64,000 nucleotides of DNA from Ectobius pallidus. Lineage: Eukaryota; Arthropoda; Insecta; Blattodea; Ectobiidae. This document shows positions 1 to 11,944 of this stretch, in pieces (positions within the stretch are counted from its first letter, which is position 1; each line of letters begins with the position of its first letter). The translations under genes and the position numbers were made by a program. The notes under the pieces were generated by a model. The model searched no databases and was not told the origin of the DNA. It worked only from the letters and a program-made list of their open reading frames with translations. The stretch spans positions 86,463,432 to 86,527,431 of the forward strand of contig CAXKWD010000009.1 of NCBI GenBank assembly GCA_964059195.1. The letters run 5' to 3'.

Positions 1-417
1 AGTTAAAAGTTAGCACAGAAAAACGTGGGCCTATATGCCAGAAAGTAGATTACGAAATAGAGAAAAGCACAAACGGCATATTATAGGAAACATAAATCTC
101 AGCACATAGCCAATTACTCGTTCTAATCGTAAGCCCAATCGCTATAGGATGAGAAAAAATAAAAAAAGGTATACATGAATTCAATCCAATTAACATATTT
201 TGTCTATAAATAACAACACTTTCTTCTATTTGCAATAAAAAATCTAAAATTCATATTCTTTATTCATAACTCGTAGATGAAGTCTCGCATTCCTTACGTG
301 ATAATGGCTAACTTTCGTTCAATCGACGCGCAACAATAGTTTACTGAATTCTAATTGCTTCTATTTTTGTAATCGATCTCTGAGCTAAGCTCCAGATCGT
401 TTTATAATATTATTATA
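1..417. other. AT-rich sequence, nothing recognised
   Basis: No conserved reading frame, repeat end or RNA gene was recognised here. Short open frames have no resemblance to known proteins. It probably belongs to the downstream intron or flank of the GAS2-like gene. Confidence 0.4.
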
Positions 418-515
418 GCCTGGGTGGGTCGTTGGTAGCTCGCCTGCCTTCCGCCCCGGCGGTCCCGGTTGGGAAATTTTCAGTCGTGAAAAATCCCTTT
501 CCTGTGTTTAGGGTT
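418..515 (+). repeat. tRNA-derived SINE head
   Basis: A short GC-richer block in AT-rich DNA resembles the 5' part of a tRNA: a box-A-like stretch (TTGGTAGCTCGCCTGCC) is followed about 20 bases later by a box-B-like stretch (GCGGTCCCGGTTGGGAA). This spacing is that of the internal polymerase III promoter of tRNA-derived SINEs. No intact cloverleaf can be drawn, so it is not a working tRNA gene. The body after about 515 is not clearly bounded. Confidence 0.5.
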
Positions 516-1022
516 ATTATTAGGTCATAGCATCACGAATGTTCTATAATTTCGGTAATCTGATGTATGACTGCGTAACACATTCTCCAAGTTAAAAGAA
601 CTTAACTATCTAAAATATGATCCAAGTGTTAAAAAAGAGAAATTATTTTGAGACGAAGTTACGTTTGCTAAATGAGCTTCTTTAGGGCGAGTGTAGCAAT
701 CCCACGAGTAAAACAAAATCATTTTACCACATGCATCTTATTATACCTTAATTACTGTATATTACATTTATTTTGTCCTAGTGGTGATATAATTAAGAGG
801 TCATATTAGGCTATACAAGTATGAATCGAGTCCCTATTAATAACATTATTCTACTACGTTTCGTATGCTATGTGGATACTATTATGCAATATGTAGACTA
901 TCTGTCAGATTTTATTTGGGTGATGTATCCTTCGGGGATGCGATGTGATGTGGTAACGAGATTATCTTCATTTTACAACCAATTTACATGAAAAGAATTT
1001 CATACGGTATATTGTATTAAGA
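516..1022. other. AT-rich sequence, nothing recognised
   Basis: No coding frame or repeat structure that I can support was seen in this stretch. Confidence 0.35.
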
Positions 1023-1150
1023 CTAGCAGGTGCCCGTGGCTTCGCCACGATAATTCTTTTAAAAATTAAAAATTAAGAGTATAATAATTATTAAAGCATT
1101 ATATTTATTAACACTTGCACGCGAATCATTCATAAACTAAGCCATTAATA
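1023..1150 (-). mobile_element. Helitron 3' end fragment
   Basis: Read on the minus strand, this ends with a GC hairpin (GTGGCGAAGCCAC) and then GGGCACCTGCTAG followed by T. A terminal CTAG (the Helitron CTRR end) with a hairpin about 12 bases before it, inserted next to T, is the diagnostic 3' end of Helitrons. The AT-rich subterminal part (TTAATTTTTAATTTTT) matches the complete copies ending at 25530 and 62979. The 5' end, expected at higher coordinates, was not found, so the inner boundary is approximate. Confidence 0.6.
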
Positions 1151-2480
1151 ATTAATGAAACAGCTAAAATTCCTGCTTTAGAGTACATTCCACGACATGA
1201 AAGCGCCCCCTGGGAAAACTATATCAGAATCGATTATGCAGTTCCAAAGAACCTGTGAACACATAATACGTATTGTTTCTCAGCTGTTTATAGACATGAA
1301 TATGATGTGAATTTTATTTGATCAATTCAGTGTAATTTTCAGAAATTATATAATGTTTCAAGGGAAGGAATGGTTTGTTTGGATTATTATTATCAGCGAT
1401 ATTTCAAGAGATAAAACCATCAATATTTTACAGCTGTTGCCCCCGGCTTCGACCGCCATTATTCATTGACTCCAGGATTTTTAAGAAAATTACACTGGTA
1501 GATTATTAAAAATGTTTGTGGTTCAGAGCTATGAAAATTGTAAGTAAAAATAAAATTAGGATATTTGTTCATTGTGTTCATTTCACTTAGGCCTTATATA
1601 ATAAAGAAACGGTTTTCCTTCCTAATTTTGTAGTCGTCATGAAAGTTTAGACTGCGAGAGACGAACATCGCCGAGTATACCCGATGTCTCACGAAGCGGG
1701 CGAGCAAGCACGCTATTTAGGGCCGTTGAATTGTATAAGAGTAGATGCTAACTTTCATTTGGACAGAAGAAGTTATGTGAATTTCACATCAAATTTTTGG
1801 AAACATGTCTGTGTGTCTGTGTTTCTTCCTGTGATCAGGCTAGCTCCAAAACGGAAAATCGTATGAAAACAAAATTTCGTATTTGGGTCTGGTACCTTCT
1901 GAAGATGTGAGCCGAAGATTGGCGACAAGTTTCTCTTATTTTTAAGGGGACTTTACATGAAGACATTTTCGTTTTTCACGATTTTCTCGAAAACGGCTAT
2001 AACGATTTCCTTTAAATTTTGCACATGTGTTGCTTATACTGAGAGCTAAAACTTTTATTTGAAACATTTTTCTCTCTGAAGGGTAGTTGCAAGCCACCCA
2101 CTGTTTGTAGAAAGTTTGTCTTGCGAGGTGAACAACTGAATACTCGCTCTTTCACGGCCTCTTATTCTATATAAGAATGTGAAGTGAGAAAGATATATTG
2201 TTGGCCATGCATAGAGTAAAAAAAGTATCTGAGGGACGATAAATTTTGGAAATTATTCTTAACGACGGAAAGTTCAATAAACGTCTGCAGTCACTTGATT
2301 TTTTTTTTTAGTTTGTTATATAGCCTGCGTTTTTAGTCGCATCATTCAGAGAAGAGGTTATCAGGTATTTATAGCATAATTAGCGTAAAATTGTGTCTTG
2401 CGATTCTGTACAAGGAAACGTGAATACACTTTTATTTGGGCAGAGGAAGTTATGTGACTTTCACATTATATTTTTACCCA
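1151..2480. other. Non-coding, with a diverged dispersed repeat
   Basis: No gene recognised. Around 1780-2100 the sequence (CTGTGTGTCTGTG, then 'AAGGGGACTTTACATGA') resembles parts of 9300-9700 and 16800-17160, with TG/CA-rich tracts and a shared 'GGGGACTT' stretch. These look like diverged copies of one dispersed repeat whose ends I cannot define. The open frame at 1684-1866 lies inside it and has no recognised similarity. Confidence 0.35.
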
Positions 2481-3097
2481 CTATTTTACTGCAGGAAGAA
2501 TGTTTGATTGTACATTATTTTTCCACATAGTCCCCTCCCAGTTCAATGCACTTACACCATCTGATAGGAAATGCTTCGATACCGCGAGAGAAAAATTATT
2601 TTGGTTGACGCTGTAGCCACTCGTGCACCTCCGATTGGACGTCTTAATCAGACTTGAACTTCTGCCCTCCAAGGTGCTCCTTTAATGAACCAAAGATGTG
2701 GAAGGCTGATGGTGCCAAAGCGAAGGGGATTGCTGAGTGCAGGTGTTTTGCTTCCACATGATAATGCCCGTCCCTCATGCTGCTCGTGCAACCATGAAAA
2801 CCATCGACGACTTTCGCTTCAAGTGCCTTTCACATCCGCCATACTCGCAAGATTTGTCACCATAATATTTCCACATCTTTTGTCCATTAGGCCTAAAGGA
2901 GCACCTTGGAGGGCAGAAGTTCAAGTCCGATGAAGACGTCCAATAGGCGGTGCACGAGTGGCTAAAGCGTCAACCAAAATAATTTTTATCACGCGGTATC
3001 AAAGCACTTCCTATCCGATGCCGCAAGTGCATTGAACTGGGAGGGGACTATGTGGAAAAATAATGTACAAGCAAGCATTCTTCCTGCAGTAAAATAG
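2481..3097. mobile_element. Mariner-derived fold-back element
   Basis: Two arms of about 204 bp (2481-2684 and 2894-3097) are near-perfect inverted copies of each other around a 209-bp centre. Each arm is the 3' end of a mariner transposon, including about 55 C-terminal transposase codons and the end TTTTACTGCAGGAAGAATG, flanked by TA as expected for Tc1/mariner insertion. The centre keeps upstream transposase sequence only in plus orientation. The original 5' half seems to have been replaced by an inverted duplicate of the 3' end, giving a hairpin-forming non-autonomous element. The arms have point differences, so the event is not recent. Confidence 0.75.
2736..3063 (+). pseudogene. Mariner transposase C-terminal remnant
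   Basis: Plus-strand translation shows mariner transposase motifs in order: LLPHDNARP, which surrounds the second catalytic aspartate of the DD34D triad, then KEHLGGQKFKSDEDVQ, HEWLKRQPK, and a C-terminus reading CIELGGDYVEK before a stop. The motifs lie in different frames, with stops after DEDVQ and after RQPK, so no protein can be made. The N-terminal helix-turn-helix region and first catalytic aspartate are absent. Part of the same coding end recurs inverted at 2481-2684. Confidence 0.8.
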
Positions 3098-3717
3098 TAA
3101 AAAAAAAATGAATTGCGGTTTTCAATCGATTCTCCCTCACAGTATAAAATTTTCTTATAACACTATTTTGGTTAGGGAGTGATATCAAACAAGGAACAAC
3201 CTGAAGCAAATCAAACCGCATAATAAAAAACCTGTATTTAAAATGAAATCAATTCTGTTTTTGTTAATTATAATATTATACTAATCTGAGTAATTTAGTG
3301 TTTTAAAGTCTCTTGCTTTGAAGTCAAAACGACAAGAGAAGCTTCGATTTCCCCATCAGCTGCCATCTATCGCAAAATATGAGAATGATGAGAAAACTGA
3401 TCGCCGAGGTCAGCCGTTTTGTTGAATCTAAAAAGTCAAGCATTTAATTATTGTCGAACAAAAAGAGTCGTATGCAACTTGTATATATATGCAGTAGGCC
3501 CTAATGGTAATTAACATAATAGTTTAAAATTCCCTTGCCACGTATCTTAATAAATATCATTATAGGCTCGTTGCATAATGTACTATTATCCGACACAAAT
3601 AAATTAGCACAGAATAATTTGCGAGTTCTTTGACATTATAATGAGCAAATGATTTTTTTAAATCAAACAAATCATATAGTATAATCTTACGTTTGACATA
3701 GGATTATTATGTACAGG
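3098..3717. other. Non-coding, nothing recognised
   Basis: AT-rich sequence without a supported gene or bounded element. Confidence 0.35.
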
Positions 3718-4109
3718 CATAGGCGTAGCGAGGGGGGGGGGGGGTTTTGGGGGTTTGAACCCCCCCCCCATTGATTAAAAAAAGGAAAATTGTATAATTT
3801 TTTAAAGTCTGCCCATAAATTCCTTAATACAAGTATAAAGCGTGGGAAGCTTAAAACTCGTTATTTTGCGTCTTAATTTTTAAAATTTTCCGAGGAAGGA
3901 TCCCCGGAAGCTTAAAACTTGTTATTTTGCATCTTAATTTTTAAAATTTTCCGTGGGAGAACCCCCGGAAGCTTAAAACTCGTTATTTTGCATTTTAATT
4001 TTTAAAATTTTCCGGGGGAGGGCCCCCGGACCCCCTCTCCTTCCATACTCGCCAGACCCCGCGGATGTTATAACCCCCCCCCCATATGGTCGGCCTGGTT
4101 ACGCCTATG
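3718..4109. mobile_element. hAT-type MITE with perfect 8-bp duplication
   Basis: A 392-bp element with short inverted ends (CATAGGCGTA at both ends) is flanked by a perfect 8-bp direct repeat, TGTACAGG, at 3710-3717 and 4110-4117. Eight-base duplications are typical of hAT transposons. The interior has G and C homopolymers near the ends, no coding capacity, and a three-unit tandem repeat at 3844-4029. The target sequence is the terminus of the adjacent MITE (4112-4349), so this is a nested insertion and the younger of the two. Confidence 0.8.
3844..4029. repeat. Three-unit tandem repeat inside the hAT MITE
   Basis: Three consecutive units of about 62 bp each start near GGAAGCTTAAAACT and continue through TTAATTTTTAAAATTTTCC into a G- and C-rich joint (CCCCCGG). 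Units begin near 3844, 3906 and 3968 and differ at only a few bases. Confidence 0.85.
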
Positions 4110-4111
4110 TG

Positions 4112-4349
4112 TACAGGTAGGGGAAAAAAGCGGACCGACTCTTGTAGCTGATTTCAAGAGCCTTGTGATACGTAAATAAATGTAAGAGATGTAACGGAAA
4201 CGTTTGTTTTCACAAGCAATGCAAATTACGTGAAATTATTTCTCAATTCAAGCAATTCATCTGCTGTAGAACAAATTTCAATACATTCCCTGGCTCATAT
4301 CGGCAACTTAGATATTTTAGTCGGTTCGCGTTTTGTTTCCCTACCTATA
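4112..4349. mobile_element. TA-flanked MITE, family TACAGGTAGGG, copy A
   Basis: The element starts TACAGGTAGGGGAAAAAAGC and ends with the inverse (AGTCGGTTCG to CCCTACCTATA). The second copy at 14238-14518 shares both ends and internal stretches such as GAACAAATTTCAATA and ATCGGCAACTTAGATATTTT. TA at both borders fits a Tc1/mariner or pogo-type MITE, but this superfamily assignment is an inference from the ends only. There is no coding sequence. Confidence 0.7.
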
Positions 4350-6825
4350 CATAGACGTTATAAAGTAATTTTACATGAAATTTATTTTCTCTGACGATTT
4401 ACTTCTCGTTAGTTTAATACGAGCGTAATCAAAATTGCTTTATCCAGTAGGAACACGTTATAGAATTAAGGCTTAAAATCACATAATTTTCTTATACTCA
4501 TAACGACTACACTATCGTCTTTAATTCTATAAACTTTTATTAATTTATTGTATAGTTTTACTATTATATTTATTTTTTTCAATACTATATAAATTAAATT
4601 ACATTAAATTAAAATTACATTGAAACTAAGTAATTGATTTTACCTTACTTTCTTATTTTGTTTCCTCTTTTCCTCTTTGAATCTCCTCTTCTCAATTGTC
4701 TTTCTTTTTTTCTATTTTTTTTTTTTTTTTTTTTTTAATTTTTACTAGTAATAATTACGATAGTCAGTTTGTGTAACAAATATAGCTTTTATTTTTGTAG
4801 ATTTACAGTGATGTGAAATAAATTCTGCGTGAAAAAATGTAGGCACGCCGGCAACGGTCTCAGTAGCAATATACCCCCGGACTTAAATAACCATAAAACC
4901 AACCTAGTTATAACATTCGTATTTTACTGACTGGGGAGAAAAATCATTACGAGTGATTAGAGATTCGTGAAATAACTTATATTTTCGATTGGATAACATC
5001 TATTAGTTCATCTAAAAGAGTAGGTCTATTGATTAGGGATACCAAGTTTTCGTGAGTGATGGATCCACTAGCTGTGACCGTTACCGTTGATAAGGTGATT
5101 TTTTGTTTGTTTCAAATACTTCTAGGCCGAAATATTGTCGTGTTAAATTCACGAAAAATCAATAAATTGTAAGTATTTGCGAAATTTTTGTTTTTGTTGC
5201 GATTTTTACGAAATTTTATTTTTCAAGATAAATCTCTTTCTAGTTTCAGAAAGGCATTTTTAAAGAATACTTAAATTATATTCTTACAGGAAGTCGTATA
5301 AATAAATACAAATATTTAAAACATGTTCATATTAATAAGATAAATATTCAATAAACCAAGCAAATGTTCAATTGGTAGGTAGACCAATTGAATTGGTCAG
5401 TGATAGACTATAGGCCTAAGTGTAAAGAATTTTAAAAAGTGACTTATTTTTCAATTAAAATTAAGTAATTTGGTGTAAAGAAATTTCCATTTAAACTGAT
5501 TTTTGCTACAACTTAGGCGTACTTGAATTTAGGGCAGTTGATATTTTTTTAATATAAAAATAGCAGTATTTTGATGACCAGTAATTCATATCCTCAATGC
5601 ACCCTTGATACGAGGGAGACACTAGTTTATTTATCTACTGTACAGTCAGTGTAATAGGAAAATTATAAGCATTGTTAAAGTCTATAAAATGAAAGGCCTA
5701 AAACTCTTTTTTTTTCCTTCTTTTGAAATTTGCAAGATTTTGCACCACATGAGCCGTAAATGTATTTGGTTTTAATACAAAATAAAACCTAAATTATACG
5801 TTTTTATGAGAAATAACACCAGAAATTTGACTAATGATTTTAACAGGGTTTCAAAAAAAAGGGATCAACCTGAAGCTCCTTATAGTTTTACTTATTCAGA
5901 TAACGTACCAATATTAACATTATGATAAGTTGAGTTGAAGCCCTTTTTCCACTGATGCGCGGCAAATTTGTAAGGCGTGTCGAGAAATATAAAAATCCGG
6001 ATAAATGTTTGTTGTGTTGCCAAGACGACCGCGGCTCGAGGCCGACCAGTTTTCTGCGGGCAGCCAGTTCAGTTCCATCGGAGTCCGGATTTATTTTTGC
6101 TGCTCCACCAGACAAGACAAACTACTGTCCAGCCAGTTCAAAGCCCCATAACAACCACAAAACCACTTTTCCTATCGGGACTAAGGAAGCGTAACATACC
6201 AAACAGCGCACAGAAACTCGGAAGAGGTTGGTTTCTTTACCAAACAAATTAATCAAAACTTTCACCCTCAAGGACTAAATATTTGGTTAAAGCTACATGC
6301 ATAACCTACTAGCAGGTCGAAATAATATAGGCCTATAAATATAAACTAGGGTTGCCAACTATATGGAATTTTTCAGATTATTAGGAAAACCGCTACCTAT
6401 GCAGGAAAAAATTAATCTGTATTCTATAGAGATTATTTTGTCCTTGCGGGAACCCACCCACCTTTACAGCTTTGTACGCTGATGCCTAGGCCACTAGGCT
6501 ACCACATGCCTTCCAAATCTTCCTCTACAGTGTTTTGCAGATGACAAACAGTTTGTCCTTCTCCTGCTTAGATACGCGGTCCAATCAGAGACGGCGAGAC
6601 TGAGGGAAGACTCTCACTGCTAGCGGCACTTCGTTAGCTCGTACACATGATTGGCGGTGAAGGAAATAGCTTCAACTGTAGATTCCTATCGACCTGGCTA
6701 CAGATGTTTTGTAGACTACATCTACATGTTAATGAGGACGCTAATTTATTAAGTCAGATTAATGAAGTGCTGGTATAGAATTCTAAGAATGAAGGAAGAC
6801 GAAATAGTCGATTAAAAAAAAGACT
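4350..6825. other. Long non-coding stretch
   Basis: No supported gene. There is a poly-T tract near 4708-4737. The overlapping frames on both strands at 5888-6252 are mutually exclusive, lack recognisable motifs and have no splice structure I can defend. A short phrase, GATCAACCTGAAG, near 5870 recurs near 61220 and hints at another dispersed repeat. Confidence 0.35.
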
Positions 6826-7052
6826 GATTTTATGGTTTTTAACGGCGGAGATGTACTGCAAATGAGGCCTGTGACCGTCGCCGGTGTGCCGGAATTTTGT
6901 TCCGCAGTTCTTTTACATGCCTGCAAATCTATAGGCATGAGTATGCCACATTTAAGTACACATAAATGCCATCGAATTGGGGCGGGATGGAACCCGTAAC
7001 CTTCGGCACAGAAAGCCAGCGCGATACTGACCGATTCATCCATGCCCACTCT
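6826..7052 (-). repeat. tRNA-derived SINE, minus orientation
   Basis: On the minus strand, a tRNA-like head (near 7052-6960) has a box-B-like GGTTACGGGTTCCATCCC, followed by a body with GGCATGTAAAAGAACTGC and AATTCCGGCACACCGGCGAC. I recognise this body as that of a common insect SINE-like repeat. It ends near a short A/T tail at 6826. No functional tRNA can be folded. The body boundary is approximate. Confidence 0.65.
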
Positions 7053-7982
7053 GTAAGAAATTATTCAAAATATAATTTTATGGTATTCTTTGTTTCTTAG
7101 ATACAATGCTAATGGACACATAGCACTAATATGAACCTTAGGTAACATCTAAACGCAAACGCAGTTTCATTGTTGGACGCTAATATACTGACCGTACACC
7201 TTCCCTAGTGGATGTGGATTATTCATTTAATGGTACACTTTCACCGATGAATTTAATGATGGTATACTACCAAAAGGGATTGTACAACTTCCCTAACCAT
7301 CCACTGTAACGTACACATTTCCAAAATCTTTTTAATAATCTGGTAATTGAGTAATTTCTGTGCGTGAAAAGATCAATTAAATTTGATCAACCGATTTCGA
7401 GAGGAAGTCTTTTTATATGAGCTTCCGACAGTTGGTAAAAAACTTGTTTCGGAAATGGTACGTATCAAACTCAGATGCTCTTCTTCTATGATTTACCTGA
7501 TACAGACCCTAAGTTCGAAACTGAACTTCCTTCATACCAGTTTTGAACTCACTGTATAGCATCGTCCGCCCATTTGTGTTCGCGAAAATTTCACTCTCAA
7601 GGATGTTAGGTGGTAATTTAGAAACTCAAACAATACCGTTGTAAGGATGTGACATAACAATATTCCAGGTGTGGCATGGCAAAGCAATTAGGTACTAAAA
7701 TACACAGAGTTATAGCACGACGAAGGAAGTTGGCATACCATTGCTAGCCAGGAAGAAAACCCGAGTCTCTGGAGATGTGGAAGGCCTTGGGATCCTAACA
7801 GGTTGTTTTCAATTATTTAGCCCCACACACAAAATATCTACGCAAAGTGCATTATTAATGGAGCCACTCCTCGGGTTGCACGTGTAAGCGTGGGCCGTGA
7901 CATTCACGATGCCAAGCCCAAAGATCACCGGGTGTTCAAAAAATTTGCACGCATATTTTTCTAGAGCTAACATCCCCAACCT
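7053..7982. other. Non-coding, nothing recognised
   Basis: No gene or bounded repeat supported. Confidence 0.35.
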
Positions 7983-8207
7983 TACATAAGAGTTCTTCAC
8001 AGGCTAACAGCCGAGTCAAGGGTTTGATAAACTCCGAGCTTTCGGACTCCATATCTCTGAGTCCTTCTTCAGGGAAAGTGATGAGAAGGCGGAAGGGGCC
8101 TGTATATATACGCCGGAGCAGTTAGTGGGATCCAGCCAATGGCAGCGTCAGTAAAACTCTTATCAAACCCTTGACTCGGCTGTTAGCCTGTGAAGAACTC
8201 TTATGTA
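7983..8207. mobile_element. Fold-back element with 47-bp perfect arms
   Basis: Bases 7983-8029 and 8161-8207 are exact inverted copies of each other (47 of 47), separated by 131 bp. The arms contain CAGCCGAGTC/GACTCGGCTG. The element at 10680-10833 shares this core, and both are followed by a similar flank (TTCGCCGAGAAAAATTCAAA and TTCGTCGAAAAAACTTCAAA). They are one MITE family. No transposase or clear target duplication is visible, so the superfamily is unknown. Confidence 0.75.
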
Positions 8208-10679
8208 TTATTCGCCGAGAAAAATTCAAATCTTATATCCCTACCCTTGTTTATTATTAACCCTTAAACTGGCAATGTATGCTATAGGATACTCTAGTTT
8301 GTCTTAAATTTATAATAACGCAACAGAAACGAAATTGGAAGAAATGTAACTTATTTTTTGGTGAAATTACACTATAAGGTACAATAAAATTTGAAAATTT
8401 GAAAATAATTATTAAAATTTGCTCCATGTCATTTTCTTTAATTGAATCTTTCTGATATATATTTGTTTTCCTCCAAAAGTATTATATTATTATTTGTTGT
8501 TCATATTATGTTCCCTTGTGTAACTAACTGTCATATTGTTTGTGTTTCTGTTTTTCTTTTCTGTGTTTTTTTTATTGTTATAGTATTAGCTTAATTATTT
8601 TGAGTATCACTTTAAATATTTAATATTAGAATCTGATGTATTAATACAAGCGAGAATATTGTAGTTGGGCATTAGTCTGTAATATTCTTAGTGCAATAAA
8701 TAAATAAACTATGGGACTAATCATTGTGTAAGCCGTTTTCTTTACAATCAGGCAAGGATTTATAAATTGCGAGATAAATCGAGTCTTGCAAATATAAGGG
8801 CTAATATTAATCAAACAATTTTCGCTAGGATTGAAGAAAATCTGATGAGTTACATAACTTTCTCTGCTCAACAGCACGGGAATTAGAACTTTCAGATTTA
8901 AAACATTTTCGATATTGAACAGGAAATCGTCTGCAGGGAGCGTATTCAGTTGTTTCAATCTGATGAAAAGATGTACAGTGATATTAATCAGACGTGGCAG
9001 TCCAAGCATGGATGCTCAGTAGATGCAGACGAGTCCAATAAACATTCGTACTGCATGGAGGGGTGTATGGGTTAGTTGTGTCGTTGCTTTCAGAGCGGTA
9101 AGATCGTATAATGCAGTGAAGAAACAAGATACCTTGTTACAATCGCTTCTCCTCTCCCGCTAGAGCAGTTCAACAATCTTACCCCTCCCCATGATTCCTC
9201 CTACATGCGTCACCTCTCTCACGCGCATCTGACTGCCACCTCTGATTAATACCACTGTACCGTTCACCACGCAAGAGTTTAAGCCTGAGTTTGTACAAAA
9301 CTTTGGCTGACTACAGAGAATGTTTAAGAAAAACATTTCAAATGAAAGTGTTAGCCCTTAGTATAACGATCTCATGTACAAAATTAATATAAAATCGTGA
9401 GAGTCATCTAAAAAGCTATAAAATGAAATATTTTTTATTTAAAGTGGCAGTAATAGTAAGAAAAAGACATCGCCAATCATGTTCCCAAAAAGGTGCCTAA
9501 CGCAAATGTGAAATTTTGTTTTTATACTTCTTGTTATCGAGCGAAGCTGATACACACAGATACATAGACACACATACATAGACATGTTTTTGAAATAGCT
9601 TTTTTGGATTCAGGGAACATATGTTTCTGTTTAAAACTTGATACAATTTCAGGGTAGAACCCAATATTTTCTCTACCTATAGTGCCTATCTATTATATCG
9701 TCGAGTACGGTAAGTAATGATTTCAATGGTGAGAAATGAATTGCGTTAATAGGGGAGAGAAGTTAGTTTAAAAATATATTTTTTATTTAAATGTATGTAA
9801 TAGTCTAATATTTCTATTTTTAAATTCTCAGTACTTATGACTATTGTAAGTGTCAATAATAATAATAATCATAATAATAATAATAATAATAATGTTTTTA
9901 GACATTCGAAGGCAAAAGAAGCACTTTTAACAGTAGATTATATTAATTAAAAGGAGAAAAATATGCTATTTAATGGTTTAAATTTACAACACTCCAGGGT
10001 AACAACTTTGATTGCTTCTCATGGAAAATACTCTTTTAGCTAAAAGTATTTGTATAAGATTATTAAATAGATTCAATTTTGATAGAGACTGAAAAATTTA
10101 AATTCACTCCGCCTTTTTAAATGTGAAATTTCTCAAAGTGATTCCAAAAATCGTCATACTTAATGGGTGAAAAGCGCTGTCTTGAAGTTGGGAGCTCTGT
10201 ACCAGAAAATAAATAACAGCTGTTTGCGCGCTCCAATATAGCTCGTGGGCTCGTTTCGTAAACATAACCTACTCGCAAAAATAAAATCCGTTTTTAACAC
10301 CTGAATCATAAAAAGTAATTTTATCGCCTATAAAAATCGACGTAGAATAAAAAAAAAGAACTTGCCTTCTTTTCTGTTGTAATTTTTACAGGTATCCTTG
10401 ATTACAAACTTTATGATTATGCTACAAATATTAAAGATTATATAGGCATATTTAGTAATGTATATACTTCCGTCAAATGATTTTTCTTACAAAATAATTT
10501 CACTAAAAATTAAAGTTACCGTACTTAAAATTTAATGTAGAGGAAGCTGGAAAGAAGGTATAAAAGGTAAGGTAATTTCCCTCACTTCTGGTAGCAAATA
10601 GTTGGGTTTCAAAACGTTGCAAAAAATATGTTTTAAATGTAATAATAAAATTGATTCTTTGATTATGTTTTCACAGGTT
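8208..10679. other. Long non-coding stretch
   Basis: No supported gene. Bases 9300-9700 share TG/CA-rich and 'GATACACACAGATACATAG'-like tracts with 1780-2100 and 16800-17160 (diverged dispersed repeat). An AAT microsatellite lies at about 9857-9894. The minus-strand open frame at 8641-9009 has no recognisable motif and is probably chance. Confidence 0.35.
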
Positions 10680-10833
10680 TTCAGCCGAGTCGAAGTTTTA
10701 CAGAATTCCGAGTTTTCTGACTCCAGCTGCAGTCTATCCTCCGTGATGTGATTGCCATGACTCAGATCCCAGAGGATGGACTCAGAGCTGCAGTCCTAAA
10801 ACCCGTAATTTTATGGAATTTCGACTCGGCTGA
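10680..10833. mobile_element. Second member of the AGCCGAGTC fold-back family
   Basis: Inverted ends read TTTCAGCCGAGTCGAA (left) and TTCGACTCGGCTGAA (right). Inner stretches also pair imperfectly, around CTGCAGTC and GAGCTGCAG. The shared core and flanking phrase link it to 7983-8207. It is more eroded than that copy and non-coding. Confidence 0.6.
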
Positions 10834-11631
10834 AGAATCCATTAACAGCATTCGTCGAAAAAACTTCAAATCGTTCAAAACAACTGATTAAGTCTGGAAC
10901 TTCAAATTTTTGAGATTTATTATAAATTTACATAAAAAAAAACATTGTGCCAAAGTTTTTGTTTTGACAGACAAAACCGAAAATAATAAGTTTTGAAGGT
11001 ATCGTGTTCCTTTAAATCTTGAAGATGTCCTTGCAGCCGAAAAGCATAAATGAATAAAGAGATTCCAAGGGAAGTTCAAGCAAGAGTATCTCATGCTATG
11101 TTATAATTTATACCACCATGTCTCTTCCCTGTTAGAGGTCTGACTTTCCCCATCCATAACGATCGAGTCCTCTAATTAATTCAACATGAAAGTCCTTTGA
11201 AAATGCCTGAACAATAGAAAATCAAAAATACCGCTTTGACGGCTTCAGCTTCATAGTTGAAAATATTAATCTAGTGCTACTGACTCCACCCTGAAATGAA
11301 AAGATGTCTATAGCTAATAATTTATCAATGCTGTGAGAAATAAATAGGAAGATATTATCTCCATTCAGAAGGAGTCGGCTTCCTCTAGCCTTAATTGAAT
11401 ACCTGTTAACAGCAACCATGTACCCACAAATTGGTTCAGTCAAAACGTCATGTTCATCCTTTCCTTGGTTCCTACTAGTATGATATAAATTTCGAGTTGA
11501 AATAACATTTTTATTATTTTCTTTACCTATGCAATATATAGACCTACAACTGATAAGGAAATATATATTGTGCTAGAAAGAAGAAATTCATCATCGAACG
11601 TATCCATCCGCGTTTTTGTTACGAAGTACTA

Positions 11632-11698
<67 letters not shown>
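11632..11698. repeat. (AAT)n microsatellite
   Basis: About 22 uninterrupted AAT units. Confidence 0.95.
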
Positions 11699-11766
11699 TA
11701 AGCTAGGTTTGCCATGGGTCATTTGCAACTATAAATGAAAGTAGGCTATTCGCGAAAGAACAAAGC

Positions 11767-11944
11767 CGGTTGTCGACCAAGAGCTAAGCTAACTTAGCTT
11801 AGCTTAGCTCACATACAGTGAGGGATTTCATATATACTTGTGCAGGATTTCATATGTAGTTTTGTCGGCACAGCTACATATGAAATCCCGCACTGTATGT
11901 GAGCTAAGCTAAACTAACTTAGCTTAGCTCTTGGTCGACAACCG
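11767..11944. mobile_element. 178-bp palindromic MITE
   Basis: Inverted arms of about 65 bp begin CGGTTGTCGACCAAGAGCTA and contain a reiterated TTAGCTTAGC core, with a short centre near 11830-11875. The flanks ACAAAGCCG and CGATG suggest insertion into a sequence like that found intact at about 12074. There is no coding content. Confidence 0.7.

Noticed and set aside
5888..6252. Three overlapping open frames on both strands
   Set aside because: They are mutually exclusive, without motifs, and in a locally GC-richer patch that lengthens chance frames.
8641..9009. 122-codon minus-strand frame
   Set aside because: No domain, no splice or promoter evidence, no resemblance to a known family.
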